From: Paludibacteraceae bacterium
Lineage (GTDB): Bacteria; Bacteroidota; Bacteroidia; Bacteroidales; Paludibacteraceae
Assembly: GCA_017551675.1 (NCBI GenBank)
Contig: JAFZLC010000038.1
Location: forward strand, 1-64,000
Reading direction: 5' to 3'
Length of the DNA stretch: 64,000 nt
Part shown: positions 35,431 through 43,409 of the stretch, in pieces
Position numbering within the stretch: the first letter of the stretch is position 1
How the letters are laid out: each line of letters begins with the position of its first letter
The notes under the pieces: generated by a model
Databases searched by the model: none
What the model saw: only the letters and a program-made list of their open reading frames with translations
Told to the model about the DNA's origin: nothing
Position numbers and translations under genes: made by a program

Positions 35431-35742
35431 TTATTTTTTCTTTTTAGGGAAAGGAAGCTCTTCCCACAGAATTTTCACAACATTCAAGGCTTCCTTTTTA
35501 TGGTCAACATCCAATATATAATGTTCTTTTGCTCCTGGATACGGGCAACCACATTCCGCACCCGACATGATAGACTCCAATGCTGGAATTTTCTTCACAT
35601 AGCACAGATTATCACAAGCCGTGATAACTGGCTTTTCATCCAAATAAATAATATAGTCTCCCATCATCTTTCGAGCACGCACACTGCCCGCCTCAGACAA
35701 TTGTTGACAAACATATTCAATATATTCAACACTACATGCCAT
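35431..35742 (-). CDS. TfoX/Sxy N-terminal-domain protein
   Basis: This is a 103-residue stand-alone TfoX N-terminal domain: SVRARKMMGDYIIYLDEKPV matches the family core, followed by DNLCYVKKIPALESI and YPGAKEHYILDVD. In Gammaproteobacteria TfoX/Sxy controls competence genes together with CRP; stand-alone N-domains elsewhere are of unknown role. A consensus promoter precedes it at 35768-35800. It is the first gene of a pair with the DUF5131 gene. Confidence 0.85.
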   Translation of the reverse strand: MACSVEYIEYVCQQLSEAGSVRARKMMGDYIIYLDEKPVITACDNLCYVKKIPALESIMSGAECGCPYPGAKEHYILDVDHKKEALNVVKILWEELPFPKKKK

Positions 35743-35767
35743 ATCTTAAGAATCATTTTTCCTTTTA

Positions 35768-35800
35768 CAAAATTAATGCTTTAGCTACTATTAACACAAA
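35768..35800 (-). promoter_or_regulatory. Consensus promoter of the TfoX/DUF5131 pair
   Basis: On the minus strand TTTG (35797-35800), 21 bases, then TAATTTTG (35768-35775) match both boxes. Transcription would start near 35761, about 20 bases before the TfoX-like ATG. Confidence 0.72.
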
Positions 35801-35815
35801 CTACCACAAAAAATT

Positions 35816-35823
35816 TATCTTTG
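35816..35823 (+). promoter_or_regulatory. -7-like element immediately before the VanZ-like start
   Basis: TATCTTTG is an exact -7 match but ends only four bases before the ATG at 35828. A transcript from it would start at or near the start codon. There is no -33 box at the usual distance. Confidence 0.4.
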
Positions 35824-35827
35824 TAAT

Positions 35828-36256
35828 ATGGTAGTAAAACGAGACATACAGAAATACAAAATAATCGCAGGCATATTCATATTAGCTCTGGGTGGATTCA
35901 TCTACATCCTCTATAGGGAGCATACGCTACTCTACAAGCTTTGCAATACCATTTTAAGTGATTATCTATCGTTCATGCGTGATGTGCTGGGACGTCCTTC
36001 CGATTTCATCGTCTACAATCTGCCCGGAGGATTATGGAGCATCGCCTATATTATTATCATCGATGGATTATTTCCGCACGTTTCCTTCCGCACAATAGCA
36101 TTTCGTTCATGCGTCATACCAATGGCAGGAGTCCTATCAGAACTCATGCAGGCTGTTCACGTTTTACCAGGACATTACGATAGCTTGGATCTTACCCTAT
36201 ACCTACTTCCCTACCTTTTGTTTTTGGGCATAAGAAAGATTTGTCAAACAAGATAA
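35828..36256 (+). CDS. VanZ-like small membrane protein
   Basis: The 142-residue protein has about four membrane segments. Its C-terminal part, SELMQAVHVLPGHYDSLDLTLYLLPYL, resembles the VanZ pattern of Glu, Gln and Asp residues at a membrane face. VanZ-like proteins are of uncertain function; the founding member affects teicoplanin resistance. Assignment is by pattern only. An exact -7 element directly precedes the start. The next gene's promoter overlaps the last 17 bases of this one. Confidence 0.6.
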   Translation: MVVKRDIQKYKIIAGIFILALGGFIYILYREHTLLYKLCNTILSDYLSFMRDVLGRPSDFIVYNLPGGLWSIAYIIIIDGLFPHVSFRTIAFRSCVIPMAGVLSELMQAVHVLPGHYDSLDLTLYLLPYLLFLGIRKICQTR

Positions 36257-36271
36257 ATTCACATAAATTTG
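36240..36271 (+). promoter_or_regulatory. Consensus promoter of the AAA ATPase gene
   Basis: TTTG (36240-36243), 20 bases, then TAAATTTG (36264-36271) match both promoter boxes fully. The -33 box lies inside the 3' end of the VanZ-like gene. Transcription would begin near 36278, 16 bases before the ATG at 36294. Confidence 0.78.
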
Positions 36272-36293
36272 CATTACAGTAAAACGTAATAAT

Positions 36294-37307
36294 ATGGGAT
36301 TCAATCTAAACAAAAAACAAAATATCATTTGGCTTGTAGTCATCGTTTCATTTCTCATATGTGGATTGTTCACAATAGCAGGTGCGCTTCTTGATGACGA
36401 ATCGAGCGATACTAACACAGAACCTGAAATAGAAAAGACAAGTTCCAAAGACTCCACTCAAACCAAAAGCCATATCACCATTACAGAAGCCTCAACCGAG
36501 GATCCGTACAAGGAATTAGAGTCGCTGATTGGATTAGCCCCAGTGAAAGAGGAGGTTAAATCTCTTTCCAACTTCATCAAAGTACAGCAAGCAAGAAAGA
36601 AGAAAGGATTACAAGAGACTCAAGTTTCGTACCACCTTGTCTTCACTGGAAATCCAGGAACAGGTAAAACCTCTGTGGCTCGTATTATGGCACGCATATA
36701 CAAGGACTTAGGTATTCTGAAGAAAGGTCACCTGGTAGAGACCGACCGTTCAGGACTTATTGCCGAGTATGTAGGACAGACCGCCATAAAAACGAACGCA
36801 GTGATAGATTCAGCTATCAATGGAGTTCTATTCATTGATGAAGCATACGCACTCACAAGCGGCGGTGAGCAAGACTACGGAGGAGAAGCCATTGCCACAC
36901 TACTCAAACGCATGGAAGACGACCGAGATAGTCTGGTGGTCATTGTAGCAGGTTACACTGATGAGATGAAACATTTCATTGAATCCAATCCAGGATTGCA
37001 ATCTCGTTTCAATCGTTACATTCACTTCCCCGACTATTCGGCTCAGGAACTACATGATATCTACATACAAAGAGCGCAAAAGGGAGGATACCGCTTAACC
37101 GAAGAAGCCGACCAATATCTTTTGAGTCGAATGAAAAAGGCCGTTGCCAACAAAGACCGTCATTTTGGCAATGCCAGATATGCCCGCAATTTGTATGAAA
37201 AAAGCATCACATGTCAAGCAAACAGATTGGCAAAGGACAGCATTGAAGGTCTAACCAAAGAGGACCTCTCCATCATAGAAAAAATTGATATTGAAAGTGT
37301 AAAATAA
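36294..37307 (+). CDS. Membrane-anchored CbbX/SpoVK-type AAA ATPase
   Basis: The 337-residue protein has one N-terminal membrane helix (residues about 11-33), an acidic Ser/Thr-rich linker and a single AAA domain. Walker A is GNPGTGKT at 119-126, and Walker B is VLFIDEAY with Asp182 and Glu183. The pore loop GLIAEYVGQT at 154-163 and the later NPGLQSRFNRYIHFPDY segment are those of the CbbX/CfxQ group. Soluble CbbX remodels Rubisco; no Rubisco gene is present, and the membrane anchor suggests a different client. A perfect promoter precedes it, and a small membrane-protein gene follows after 34 bases. Confidence 0.87.
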   Translation: MGFNLNKKQNIIWLVVIVSFLICGLFTIAGALLDDESSDTNTEPEIEKTSSKDSTQTKSHITITEASTEDPYKELESLIGLAPVKEEVKSLSNFIKVQQARKKKGLQETQVSYHLVFTGNPGTGKTSVARIMARIYKDLGILKKGHLVETDRSGLIAEYVGQTAIKTNAVIDSAINGVLFIDEAYALTSGGEQDYGGEAIATLLKRMEDDRDSLVVIVAGYTDEMKHFIESNPGLQSRFNRYIHFPDYSAQELHDIYIQRAQKGGYRLTEEADQYLLSRMKKAVANKDRHFGNARYARNLYEKSITCQANRLAKDSIEGLTKEDLSIIEKIDIESVK

Positions 37308-37341
37308 AACGACAGAACCCACCTAAAACTTCATTAGAATT

Positions 37342-37794
37342 ATGGATACAATCGACAATCAAGAAATGAATATGCAAGAGACTGATACTCAACTCAATCA
37401 AAACGGAGAGCAAAACAAAGCACATTTGAAATCCATCTCCAATTGGTTGTTACTATTTACCGTATGCAGTTTGATTAGCTGCATAAACTATATAGGTGCT
37501 GGAATCTTCCTGATGATTGACCGTCCCTTCTTCAATCCTACACGAATTTTCATCTCAGTGTTGTTGAAACACAACATCTTGTATGGTTTGATTATGATAG
37601 CCTTTGGTATTATATTTCTCATTCCAACATATCAGTTGTTCAAGACCTGTCGATTGCTTAAATCCTATTTAAAGAGTGGAATGGAGAGTCAATACACTTT
37701 GGCGCTGAAAGAGTTCAAATCTTTCTGTAGATTCTGCGGTGTTGCCACCATCATCATGGTTCTGGGAAGCATCATCTACTATTTTATTGGATGA
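37342..37794 (+). CDS. Small membrane protein of unknown function
   Basis: The 150-residue product begins with a polar, Gln/Asn-rich 30-residue region and then has three hydrophobic segments (about residues 35-55, 75-95 and 125-147). No family is recognised. It is 34 bases downstream of the AAA ATPase gene on the same strand, so it is probably co-transcribed and could be a membrane partner, though nothing in the sequence proves that. It converges with the Aat-like gene across 23 bases. Confidence 0.7.
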   Translation: MDTIDNQEMNMQETDTQLNQNGEQNKAHLKSISNWLLLFTVCSLISCINYIGAGIFLMIDRPFFNPTRIFISVLLKHNILYGLIMIAFGIIFLIPTYQLFKTCRLLKSYLKSGMESQYTLALKEFKSFCRFCGVATIIMVLGSIIYYFIG

Positions 37795-37817
37795 TAAACA
37801 GTCCCAATGGACAGATA

Positions 37818-38831
37818 CTACAGATGAAACAAATCACCTATTCGGATTGGTTCTTTGGGCAAAGTTAATCTGGCTGGGCCCAATTTTTCGAAATATTGTT
37901 TTTGCCTCTCTCGGCTCATGCTAGTAGCTCCATATACGTATTTGTAGGACATTTCCATACCAAGATCCCAGTAGGCGAATCCGTTCTCTTTCAACCACGT
38001 ACCTAATGCAGCCATCTGAATGGTTCCACTATTGTTTTCCGTATGGAATCCACACAAGCTAGCGTATGCATTGTGTGTGATGAAGCCCAATTCACCAGCC
38101 ACCAACTCATCACCATGCCATAGTTCCACACTATCCACACTCACCTCAGAGTCAGGGTTGTTATGGATACTTCGGAAGGTATCAAGCAAAGGAGGCACAA
38201 GCCAAGTTCCCTCAGCCTCATAATGTTTGATGATTTGTTCCGCGCACAAATCAAAATTTCGGTTGAATGTCAGTGTATAATCAGCAAAGGTTTGTCGCAC
38301 ATACCTTCGAGTCTTCTTAGGAAATTTAAACCTTTTAAAATCAACTATCATTTTTTTATCATGATGGCGTATCGTCATAAAATAACGGAATATGAGACAC
38401 ACCCTTCCCTCTTTATCACGTTCTACTGATGAAAGCAGTTTCTCATATTTTTTTTGCTCCGTTGGCGTTTCATATATTTTTTCCATAGACATTGGATAAT
38501 ATCCCAAGGAAAGAGACTTACGTACAACATCTTCATAAAAATCAGGGCAAACAGCGTCTTCTTTTATAATCTTAGCAGCAGTATCATACATCATCTGAGG
38601 GATACGACCTTCTTCCACCTGCGGGCTATTTACAAACTTGTCATAATTCTCCTCTAATTTAACTTGCAAGTTTTCGAGATCCTCAACATTATTAACTCTA
38701 ACGCCAAATCTATAAGTTAATATTTCTATAATCTCTTTGTAATACACAATCGCCGAATTTTGGGGACGAAAGTCAGAATCAAGATTATCCTGCATTTCTT
38801 TTGTCTCGTCTATCTCCTCTTTTTCATTCAT
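37818..38831 (-). CDS. Divergent leucyl/phenylalanyl-tRNA-protein transferase (Aat) family protein
   Basis: Aat moves Leu or Phe from tRNA onto protein N-termini for N-end-rule degradation. The 337-residue protein shows the Aat layout: GYYPMS at 110-115 (Aat GxFPM), FNRNFDLCAE at 189-198, GTWLVPPLL at 208-216, FRSIH at 219-223, VELWHGDELVAGELG at 235-249, then AALGTWLKENGFAYWDLGM. Differences are notable. The final motif is WDLGM rather than the usual Asp-Cys/Ser-Gln, the SMF-type segment is altered, and there is a 100-residue acidic N-terminal extension. The target may therefore differ. It lies 20 bases after the ion-channel gene. Confidence 0.72.
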   Translation of the reverse strand: MNEKEEIDETKEMQDNLDSDFRPQNSAIVYYKEIIEILTYRFGVRVNNVEDLENLQVKLEENYDKFVNSPQVEEGRIPQMMYDTAAKIIKEDAVCPDFYEDVVRKSLSLGYYPMSMEKIYETPTEQKKYEKLLSSVERDKEGRVCLIFRYFMTIRHHDKKMIVDFKRFKFPKKTRRYVRQTFADYTLTFNRNFDLCAEQIIKHYEAEGTWLVPPLLDTFRSIHNNPDSEVSVDSVELWHGDELVAGELGFITHNAYASLCGFHTENNSGTIQMAALGTWLKENGFAYWDLGMEMSYKYVYGATSMSRERQKQYFEKLGPARLTLPKEPIRIGDLFHL

Positions 38832-38851
38832 TTTAATGTTTTTTTTCGTTT

Positions 38852-39640
38852 CTATTTTTCTTGTTCTTCCAACATGGATTTCAGTTCCTTCAACTGAGCT
38901 TCCACCCTATTTAATTGTTCTTTCAAATCATCATTGTTATCGCTCACCATTGCATCGACAAAAACTGAATTGATAAAAGACATTCCTACTATTCCACCCA
39001 TAATCAGGATGCCACAGAAATAGATAGTGGACAATCGACCAATAAATGGAGTTGAGACAGCTGCGATACGATTAGGAATCTCGTACCAACCCTCAATCGT
39101 ACACATTCGGAAGATAGTGTATACTGAATTCGTCGGTGTATCAAAATATTCAGGTGCAATCTGTCCAAAGAGGTCACAACTGACCAATCCGAAAATAACA
39201 ACTAAGATAAAATAACTTAGCAGCAAGACATACGACTGACGGATGGCTAGTTTAAAACCCGAAACTAATTTCGCAATTCCCGGGAACAGATGAACCGTCC
39301 GCAACAGACGAAGGATGCGCATCAATCGGAGAACGAACAAGACGGAGAGATTCACCATCTTAACTGGATATACAAACTGGATGATGAAAGGAATACTCAA
39401 AAGAACCAAAACAAAATCCAATCGATTCCATCCAGATTTCAAATATCCCCGTATTCCATAATGAGATATTTTCACTATCATCTCAATCAAGAAGACAATG
39501 GCACATACGAACTCAATCACCTCCATCCATGCCCATTTGCTACTGCACTCCTGGAGATAGATTGAAATTGCATTGATCAAAATAAAACCATAGATAACCT
39601 TGTTGTTCAGGAATAGTCTTTTTAAGAAATTGAGTATCAT
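38852..39640 (-). CDS. BacNav-like voltage-gated ion channel
   Basis: The 262-residue protein has six membrane segments like NaChBac. S4 carries Arg at 105, 108, 111 and 114, spaced every third residue (VLRLMRILRLLRTVH). S3 contains the WNRLDF motif. The pore loop CTIEGWYEIP at 180-189 corresponds to the selectivity filter TLESW of bacterial sodium channels, with Glu183 at the ion site and Gly in place of Ser. After S6 there is an acidic linker and a C-terminal coiled coil (LKEQLNRVEAQLKELKSMLE), the usual tetramerisation element. Sodium selectivity is likely but unproven given the changed filter. Confidence 0.88.
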   Translation of the reverse strand: MILNFLKRLFLNNKVIYGFILINAISIYLQECSSKWAWMEVIEFVCAIVFLIEMIVKISHYGIRGYLKSGWNRLDFVLVLLSIPFIIQFVYPVKMVNLSVLFVLRLMRILRLLRTVHLFPGIAKLVSGFKLAIRQSYVLLLSYFILVVIFGLVSCDLFGQIAPEYFDTPTNSVYTIFRMCTIEGWYEIPNRIAAVSTPFIGRLSTIYFCGILIMGGIVGMSFINSVFVDAMVSDNNDDLKEQLNRVEAQLKELKSMLEEQEK

Positions 39641-39663
39641 ATCTTTTTATTATTTTCCATTCA

Positions 39664-39695
39664 CAAAAGTACAATCATTTATTTATTTTTTCAAT
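39664..39695 (-). promoter_or_regulatory. Promoter of the ion channel/Aat-like pair
   Basis: The minus strand reads ATTG (39692-39695, three of four -33 bases), 20 bases, then TACTTTTG (39664-39671, exact -7). The channel ATG at 39640 is 24 bases beyond. Confidence 0.6.
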
Positions 39696-39789
39696 GGTTG
39701 ATTTGAAATTTCCTTTTTCTCTTTCGTTTTTTATCTCATCCGTTCATAAAACAAAGCCAACGCACATCATATCTTCCGACATCAAGTCC

Positions 39790-39845
39790 AACTCTTAATT
39801 CTTAACTCTTAATTCTTAACTCTTAACTCTTAATTCTTAATTGTT
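39790..39845. repeat. Tandem heptamer repeat upstream of proS
   Basis: Eight consecutive seven-base units of the form AAYTCTT run from 39790 to 39845; the last is the variant AATTGTT. The array ends five bases before the -7 box of the proS promoter, so it occupies the -33 region and beyond. Such arrays can change length by slippage. Confidence 0.85.
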
Positions 39846-39850
39846 TTTTC

Positions 39851-39858
39851 TATCTTTG
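39851..39858 (+). promoter_or_regulatory. Promoter -7 element of proS
   Basis: TATCTTTG is an exact -7 match followed by GCACG, 35 bases before the proS ATG at 39893. The place of the -33 box is taken by the heptamer array, which offers no TTTG. Confidence 0.6.
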
Positions 39859-39892
39859 CACGTTCATTGAAGATAATATACAAACATATAAA

Positions 39893-41374
39893 ATGGCAAA
39901 AGAATTAACACCACGCAGTGAGGATTACTCACAATGGTATAACGACTTAGTTATCAAAGCGGATTTGGCAGAAACTTCCGCAGTTAGAGGTTGTATGGTC
40001 ATCAAACCATACGGTTATGCGATTTGGGAGAAGATGCATAACGAGTTGGATCGTATGTTCAAAGAGACGGGGCACGTCAATGCATATTTCCCGTTATTCA
40101 TTCCAAAATCCTTCTTAAGCAAGGAAGCTGATCATGTGGAAGGATTCGCAAAAGAGTGTGCTGTCGTTACTCACTACAGATTGAAGACCAACCCAGACGG
40201 TAGTGGTGTGGTAGTTGATCCAGATGCCAAATTGGAAGAGGAACTAATCGTTCGTCCTACCTCAGAGACTATCATTTGGAACACTTACAAAAATTGGATT
40301 CAATCCTACCGTGATCTTCCAATCCTATGCAACCAATGGGCTAACGTGGTTCGTTGGGAGATGCGTACACGTTTGTTCCTTCGTACTGCAGAGTTCTTGT
40401 GGCAAGAGGGTCACACTGCGCACGAGACTTACGAAGAGGCAGAGGCAGAAGCACAAAAGATGTTGAATGTCTATGGCGACTTTGTAGAGAATTTCATGGC
40501 AGTGCCAGTCATCAAAGGAGTGAAGTCTGAGACCGAACGTTTCGCTGGTGCCGTTGACACCTATACCATCGAGGCATTGATGCAAGACGGAAAGGCACTT
40601 CAATCAGGTACTTCTCACTTCTTAGGACAGAACTTTGCAAAAGCCTTTGACGTACAATTCCAAACACGTGAAGGTAAGCTCGATTATGTATGGGCAACCT
40701 CATGGGGAGTTTCCACCCGTTTGATGGGTGCACTCATCATGACACACTCAGATGACAATGGATTAGTATTGCCTCCAAACTTGGCACCTATCCAAGTGGT
40801 CATCATTCCTATTGCCTTCAAGAAGTTGACCGATGAGATGAAAGCAAAAATCGATGCGATGATTGCCAATTTGAAAGCATTGGGCATCTCTGTCAAATAT
40901 GATTCTGACGATACTAAGACACCAGGATGGAAGTTCGCCGAATACGAATTGAAAGGTGTTCCTGTTCGCTTGACCGTAGGTCCTCGTGATTTCGAAAACA
41001 ACACCATCGAGGTGGCACGTCGCGACACTCTTACGAAAGAGAATGTCAGCATGGACGGAATCGCAGAATATGTAAAGAACCTCTTGTCTGAAATTCAAAA
41101 GAACATCTTCCAAAAGGCTTTGAACTATCGTAATTCCATGATCAAGAAAGTGGACAGCTATGACGAGTTCAAGACTGAAATCGAAAAAGGAGGCTTCATT
41201 TTAGCCCACTGGGATGGAACACCAGAAACAGAAGCTAAGATCAAAGAAGATACGAAGGCAACAATCCGTTGTGTTCCTTTCGACACCTACTTGGGAGATG
41301 ACAAGGAACCAGGCAAATGTATGGTGACGGGCAAACCATCCAAATGCAGAGTATTATTTGCAAGATCATATTAA
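39893..41374 (+). CDS. proS: Prolyl-tRNA synthetase (short, archaeal/eukaryote-type)
   Basis: ProS charges tRNA-Pro. The 493-residue form lacks the editing insertion of the long bacterial type and ends in the zinc-type C-terminal domain, as in the archaeal-like ProS used by many Bacteroidota. Class II motifs are seen: the motif 1 region [17 protein letters not shown], motif 2 [25 protein letters not shown], and motif 3 [20 protein letters not shown]. The C-terminus ends [10 protein letters not shown], as usual. The ATG at 39893 fits the family. A good terminator follows 12 bases after the stop. Confidence 0.97.
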   Translation: MAKELTPRSEDYSQWYNDLVIKADLAETSAVRGCMVIKPYGYAIWEKMHNELDRMFKETGHVNAYFPLFIPKSFLSKEADHVEGFAKECAVVTHYRLKTNPDGSGVVVDPDAKLEEELIVRPTSETIIWNTYKNWIQSYRDLPILCNQWANVVRWEMRTRLFLRTAEFLWQEGHTAHETYEEAEAEAQKMLNVYGDFVENFMAVPVIKGVKSETERFAGAVDTYTIEALMQDGKALQSGTSHFLGQNFAKAFDVQFQTREGKLDYVWATSWGVSTRLMGALIMTHSDDNGLVLPPNLAPIQVVIIPIAFKKLTDEMKAKIDAMIANLKALGISVKYDSDDTKTPGWKFAEYELKGVPVRLTVGPRDFENNTIEVARRDTLTKENVSMDGIAEYVKNLLSEIQKNIFQKALNYRNSMIKKVDSYDEFKTEIEKGGFILAHWDGTPETEAKIKEDTKATIRCVPFDTYLGDDKEPGKCMVTGKPSKCRVLFARSY

Positions 41375-41386
41375 TTTTTATATCAC

Positions 41387-41425
41387 AAAGCGTTGGAGCA
41401 AACTGTTCCAACGCTTTCTTTTTCG
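41387..41425 (+). terminator. Intrinsic terminator of proS
   Basis: An 11-base-pair stem, AAAGCGTTGGA (41387-41397) with TCCAACGCTTT (41407-41417), encloses a nine-base loop and is followed by CTTTTT. It separates proS from the beta-barrel gene that starts at 41434, so that operon needs its own promoter, which I could not locate. Confidence 0.87.
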
Positions 41426-41433
41426 AATATACC

Positions 41434-42702
41434 ATGAAAAGAAGTTTTTTATTTTCTATTCTATTTCTATCCACACTGTTATCACATGCGGGAGTGAGGT
41501 CATTGTATGAACCTACAGCATTAAGTCCGAATCAATTTGTCATTGCGGATCCATGCAAAATAGATTCAATACCCCTTACAGTAATGATAGTGCCACAATA
41601 TATGCTTCCCTTGTATTATGGCTATGAAACAGAAGAAAACAGAACACTCTATTTCTCTCCACATACAACAACGTTTGTAAGAGATGCGGAATACTTCCTC
41701 CCCTATACCAAAGGATATACCGCATTGGGATTTATTTTCGAACCTTCTTTTCTTTACAAAATAAACGAAAAAGCCAGCATACGAGCAGGAATCCACCTCA
41801 TGGCATTCGCTGGCGATCACAAAACCATTCGAAATATATCACCCATTCTATCCCTGACATTCCAACCTGTCCGATGGTTGACCCTGACAGGAGGAACCTT
41901 GGGTTCTGGCATATATCACGATTTATACGAACCCATGTATGATTACGATCGCTTTTTCTACGACAACCAAGAGATGGGATTATCCGCACGAACCAATACA
42001 AAATATTGGGATTCAGACATGTGGTGCAACTGGGAAGACTTCATTATCCCAGGATCTGATTTTCAAGAACGGTTCACCTTCGGATGGAGAAACGATTTTC
42101 ATGCACCTAAGATAGCGCATAAAGTACCAATCAACATACCCTTCCATCTCATGATGAACCACAGAGGTGGGCAAATCGATGCAGTGGAAGACACCTGCAT
42201 TGAAACACTAATGAATATAGCAACAGGAATCAATGCAGATATAACAATAAAAAATAAGATTATAATCACCCCAGACATACCATTTTTCTTTTTTTCAAAT
42301 CGTTCCAATGAAGAACACATCCATACCCACTATCAAAACGGTTATGGAATCTATCCACAAGTATGTGTACAAAACACGGGGATAAAGCATCATTGGAAGG
42401 TCAATGCAGGATATTGGTATGGCAATAAATTCATATCAGGAAGAGGAAGTTACCTTTTCCAATCGAGGTCTTACTTTGACGAGGCATTCGAACGACAATA
42501 TAGACACCTGATCACAGGAAAAGTTTCCTACATTTATCATTACAAGAAATTCTCTTTTGGCGGAGAGTTCCAACTCTATTATGATACCGACGAAGCATCC
42601 ACAGACATATCGGCCGGCATCTATATGCGTTTCGAACAACTCTTTAAAATTCACACATTCAAAGAAAACGAAAAAGAGAAAATAGGATTCTTGGGTTTAT
42701 GA
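41434..42702 (+). CDS. Predicted outer-membrane beta-barrel protein of the giant-adhesin locus
   Basis: The start at 41434 gives a signal peptide (MKRSFLFSILFLSTLLSHAG); the frame is open further upstream, but only through the proS terminator. The 422-residue product is rich in Tyr, Phe and Trp in alternating strands (for example SPILSLTFQPVRWLTLTGG, YIYHYKKFSFGGEFQLYYD). It ends with a short charged tail (KENEKEKIGFLGL). This fits an outer-membrane barrel, though no named family is recognised. Its stop overlaps the ATG of the OmpA-family gene by four bases. By position it may correspond to the accessory outer-membrane proteins encoded with SprB in Flavobacterium johnsoniae; this is inference. 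Confidence 0.8.
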   Translation: MKRSFLFSILFLSTLLSHAGVRSLYEPTALSPNQFVIADPCKIDSIPLTVMIVPQYMLPLYYGYETEENRTLYFSPHTTTFVRDAEYFLPYTKGYTALGFIFEPSFLYKINEKASIRAGIHLMAFAGDHKTIRNISPILSLTFQPVRWLTLTGGTLGSGIYHDLYEPMYDYDRFFYDNQEMGLSARTNTKYWDSDMWCNWEDFIIPGSDFQERFTFGWRNDFHAPKIAHKVPINIPFHLMMNHRGGQIDAVEDTCIETLMNIATGINADITIKNKIIITPDIPFFFFSNRSNEEHIHTHYQNGYGIYPQVCVQNTGIKHHWKVNAGYWYGNKFISGRGSYLFQSRSYFDEAFERQYRHLITGKVSYIYHYKKFSFGGEFQLYYDTDEASTDISAGIYMRFEQLFKIHTFKENEKEKIGFLGL

Positions 42703-43409
42703 AACACATACTTTCACTACTTATCTTACTGAGCTTATCCGCACAAGTATTTGCCAAAGAGAAGCAACGCGTGACTGAGCAAGGCTCCTCCCTCTTCTAT
42801 CGAAGTTGGAGATACCCCGTCGTTACCGATGGGAAAGAAAAAGAAGTAGAGAAAGACACCCTACCATCAGACTCACTACCTACCATAAGTGAAAAAACGG
42901 ACTCACTCATGGTCGATTCGCTACCACCACTTCCCGATTCGTTAAATCAGCAAATTGACACACTGGTTCGTCACCCGCAGGAACTGACAGAAGATCCAGA
43001 CGACAACACGAAGCGAGATTCGATAAATGTTGCGCAACCTAAAGAGGGTCCAAAAATAGAGTTGCCAGACATCAACACCTGCATTGTCTATTTCATCTTC
43101 GACCAAGACAACTTCATCACTGATTACAGCGCGGAGTTCGATACCATCATGCGATTTATCGACTATCACAAAGGGAAAAACTTTGATGTGATTGGACATA
43201 CAGATGAGAGAGGAACGGTAGCATATAATCAGAAGCTATCAGAGCGCAGATCGAAGAAGGTATACGATGTTTTAGTGCGTCGTGGTGTAGACCCAAGACG
43301 CATGAAGATGATTGGACGCAGTGAACTGGAATTAGCCATTCCACATGCAAAAAATGAAAGAGAGCATCTGTTGAACCGAAGAGTAGAAATAAAAGTACGT
43401 CAAGAATGA
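42699..43409 (+). CDS. OmpA-family peptidoglycan-binding protein
   Basis: A signal peptide (residues 1-19, ending QVFAKEK) precedes a long linker rich in Asp, Ser, Pro and Thr (DTLPSDSLPTISEKTDSLMV and similar). A C-terminal OmpA domain follows from about residue 125: VYFIFDQDNFITDYSAEF, DVIGHTDERGTVAYNQKLSE, RSKKVYDVL, and ENLLNRRVEI-like LLNRRVEIKV. OmpA domains bind peptidoglycan, so this protein may tether the neighbouring outer-membrane components to the cell wall. At 236 residues there is no room for a barrel. It overlaps both neighbours by four bases. Confidence 0.9.
   Translation: MKHILSLLILLSLSAQVFAKEKQRVTEQGSSLFYRSWRYPVVTDGKEKEVEKDTLPSDSLPTISEKTDSLMVDSLPPLPDSLNQQIDTLVRHPQELTEDPDDNTKRDSINVAQPKEGPKIELPDINTCIVYFIFDQDNFITDYSAEFDTIMRFIDYHKGKNFDVIGHTDERGTVAYNQKLSERRSKKVYDVLVRRGVDPRRMKMIGRSELELAIPHAKNEREHLLNRRVEIKVRQE

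Noticed and set aside
39790-39845. Short tandem array considered as a CRISPR
   Set aside because: Units are seven bases with no spacers, and no cas genes are nearby; it is a simple heptamer repeat.
41317-41433. Longer start for the 422-residue beta-barrel gene
   Set aside because: The extension lies inside the proS 3' end and the proS terminator and would hide the signal peptide that begins at 41434.
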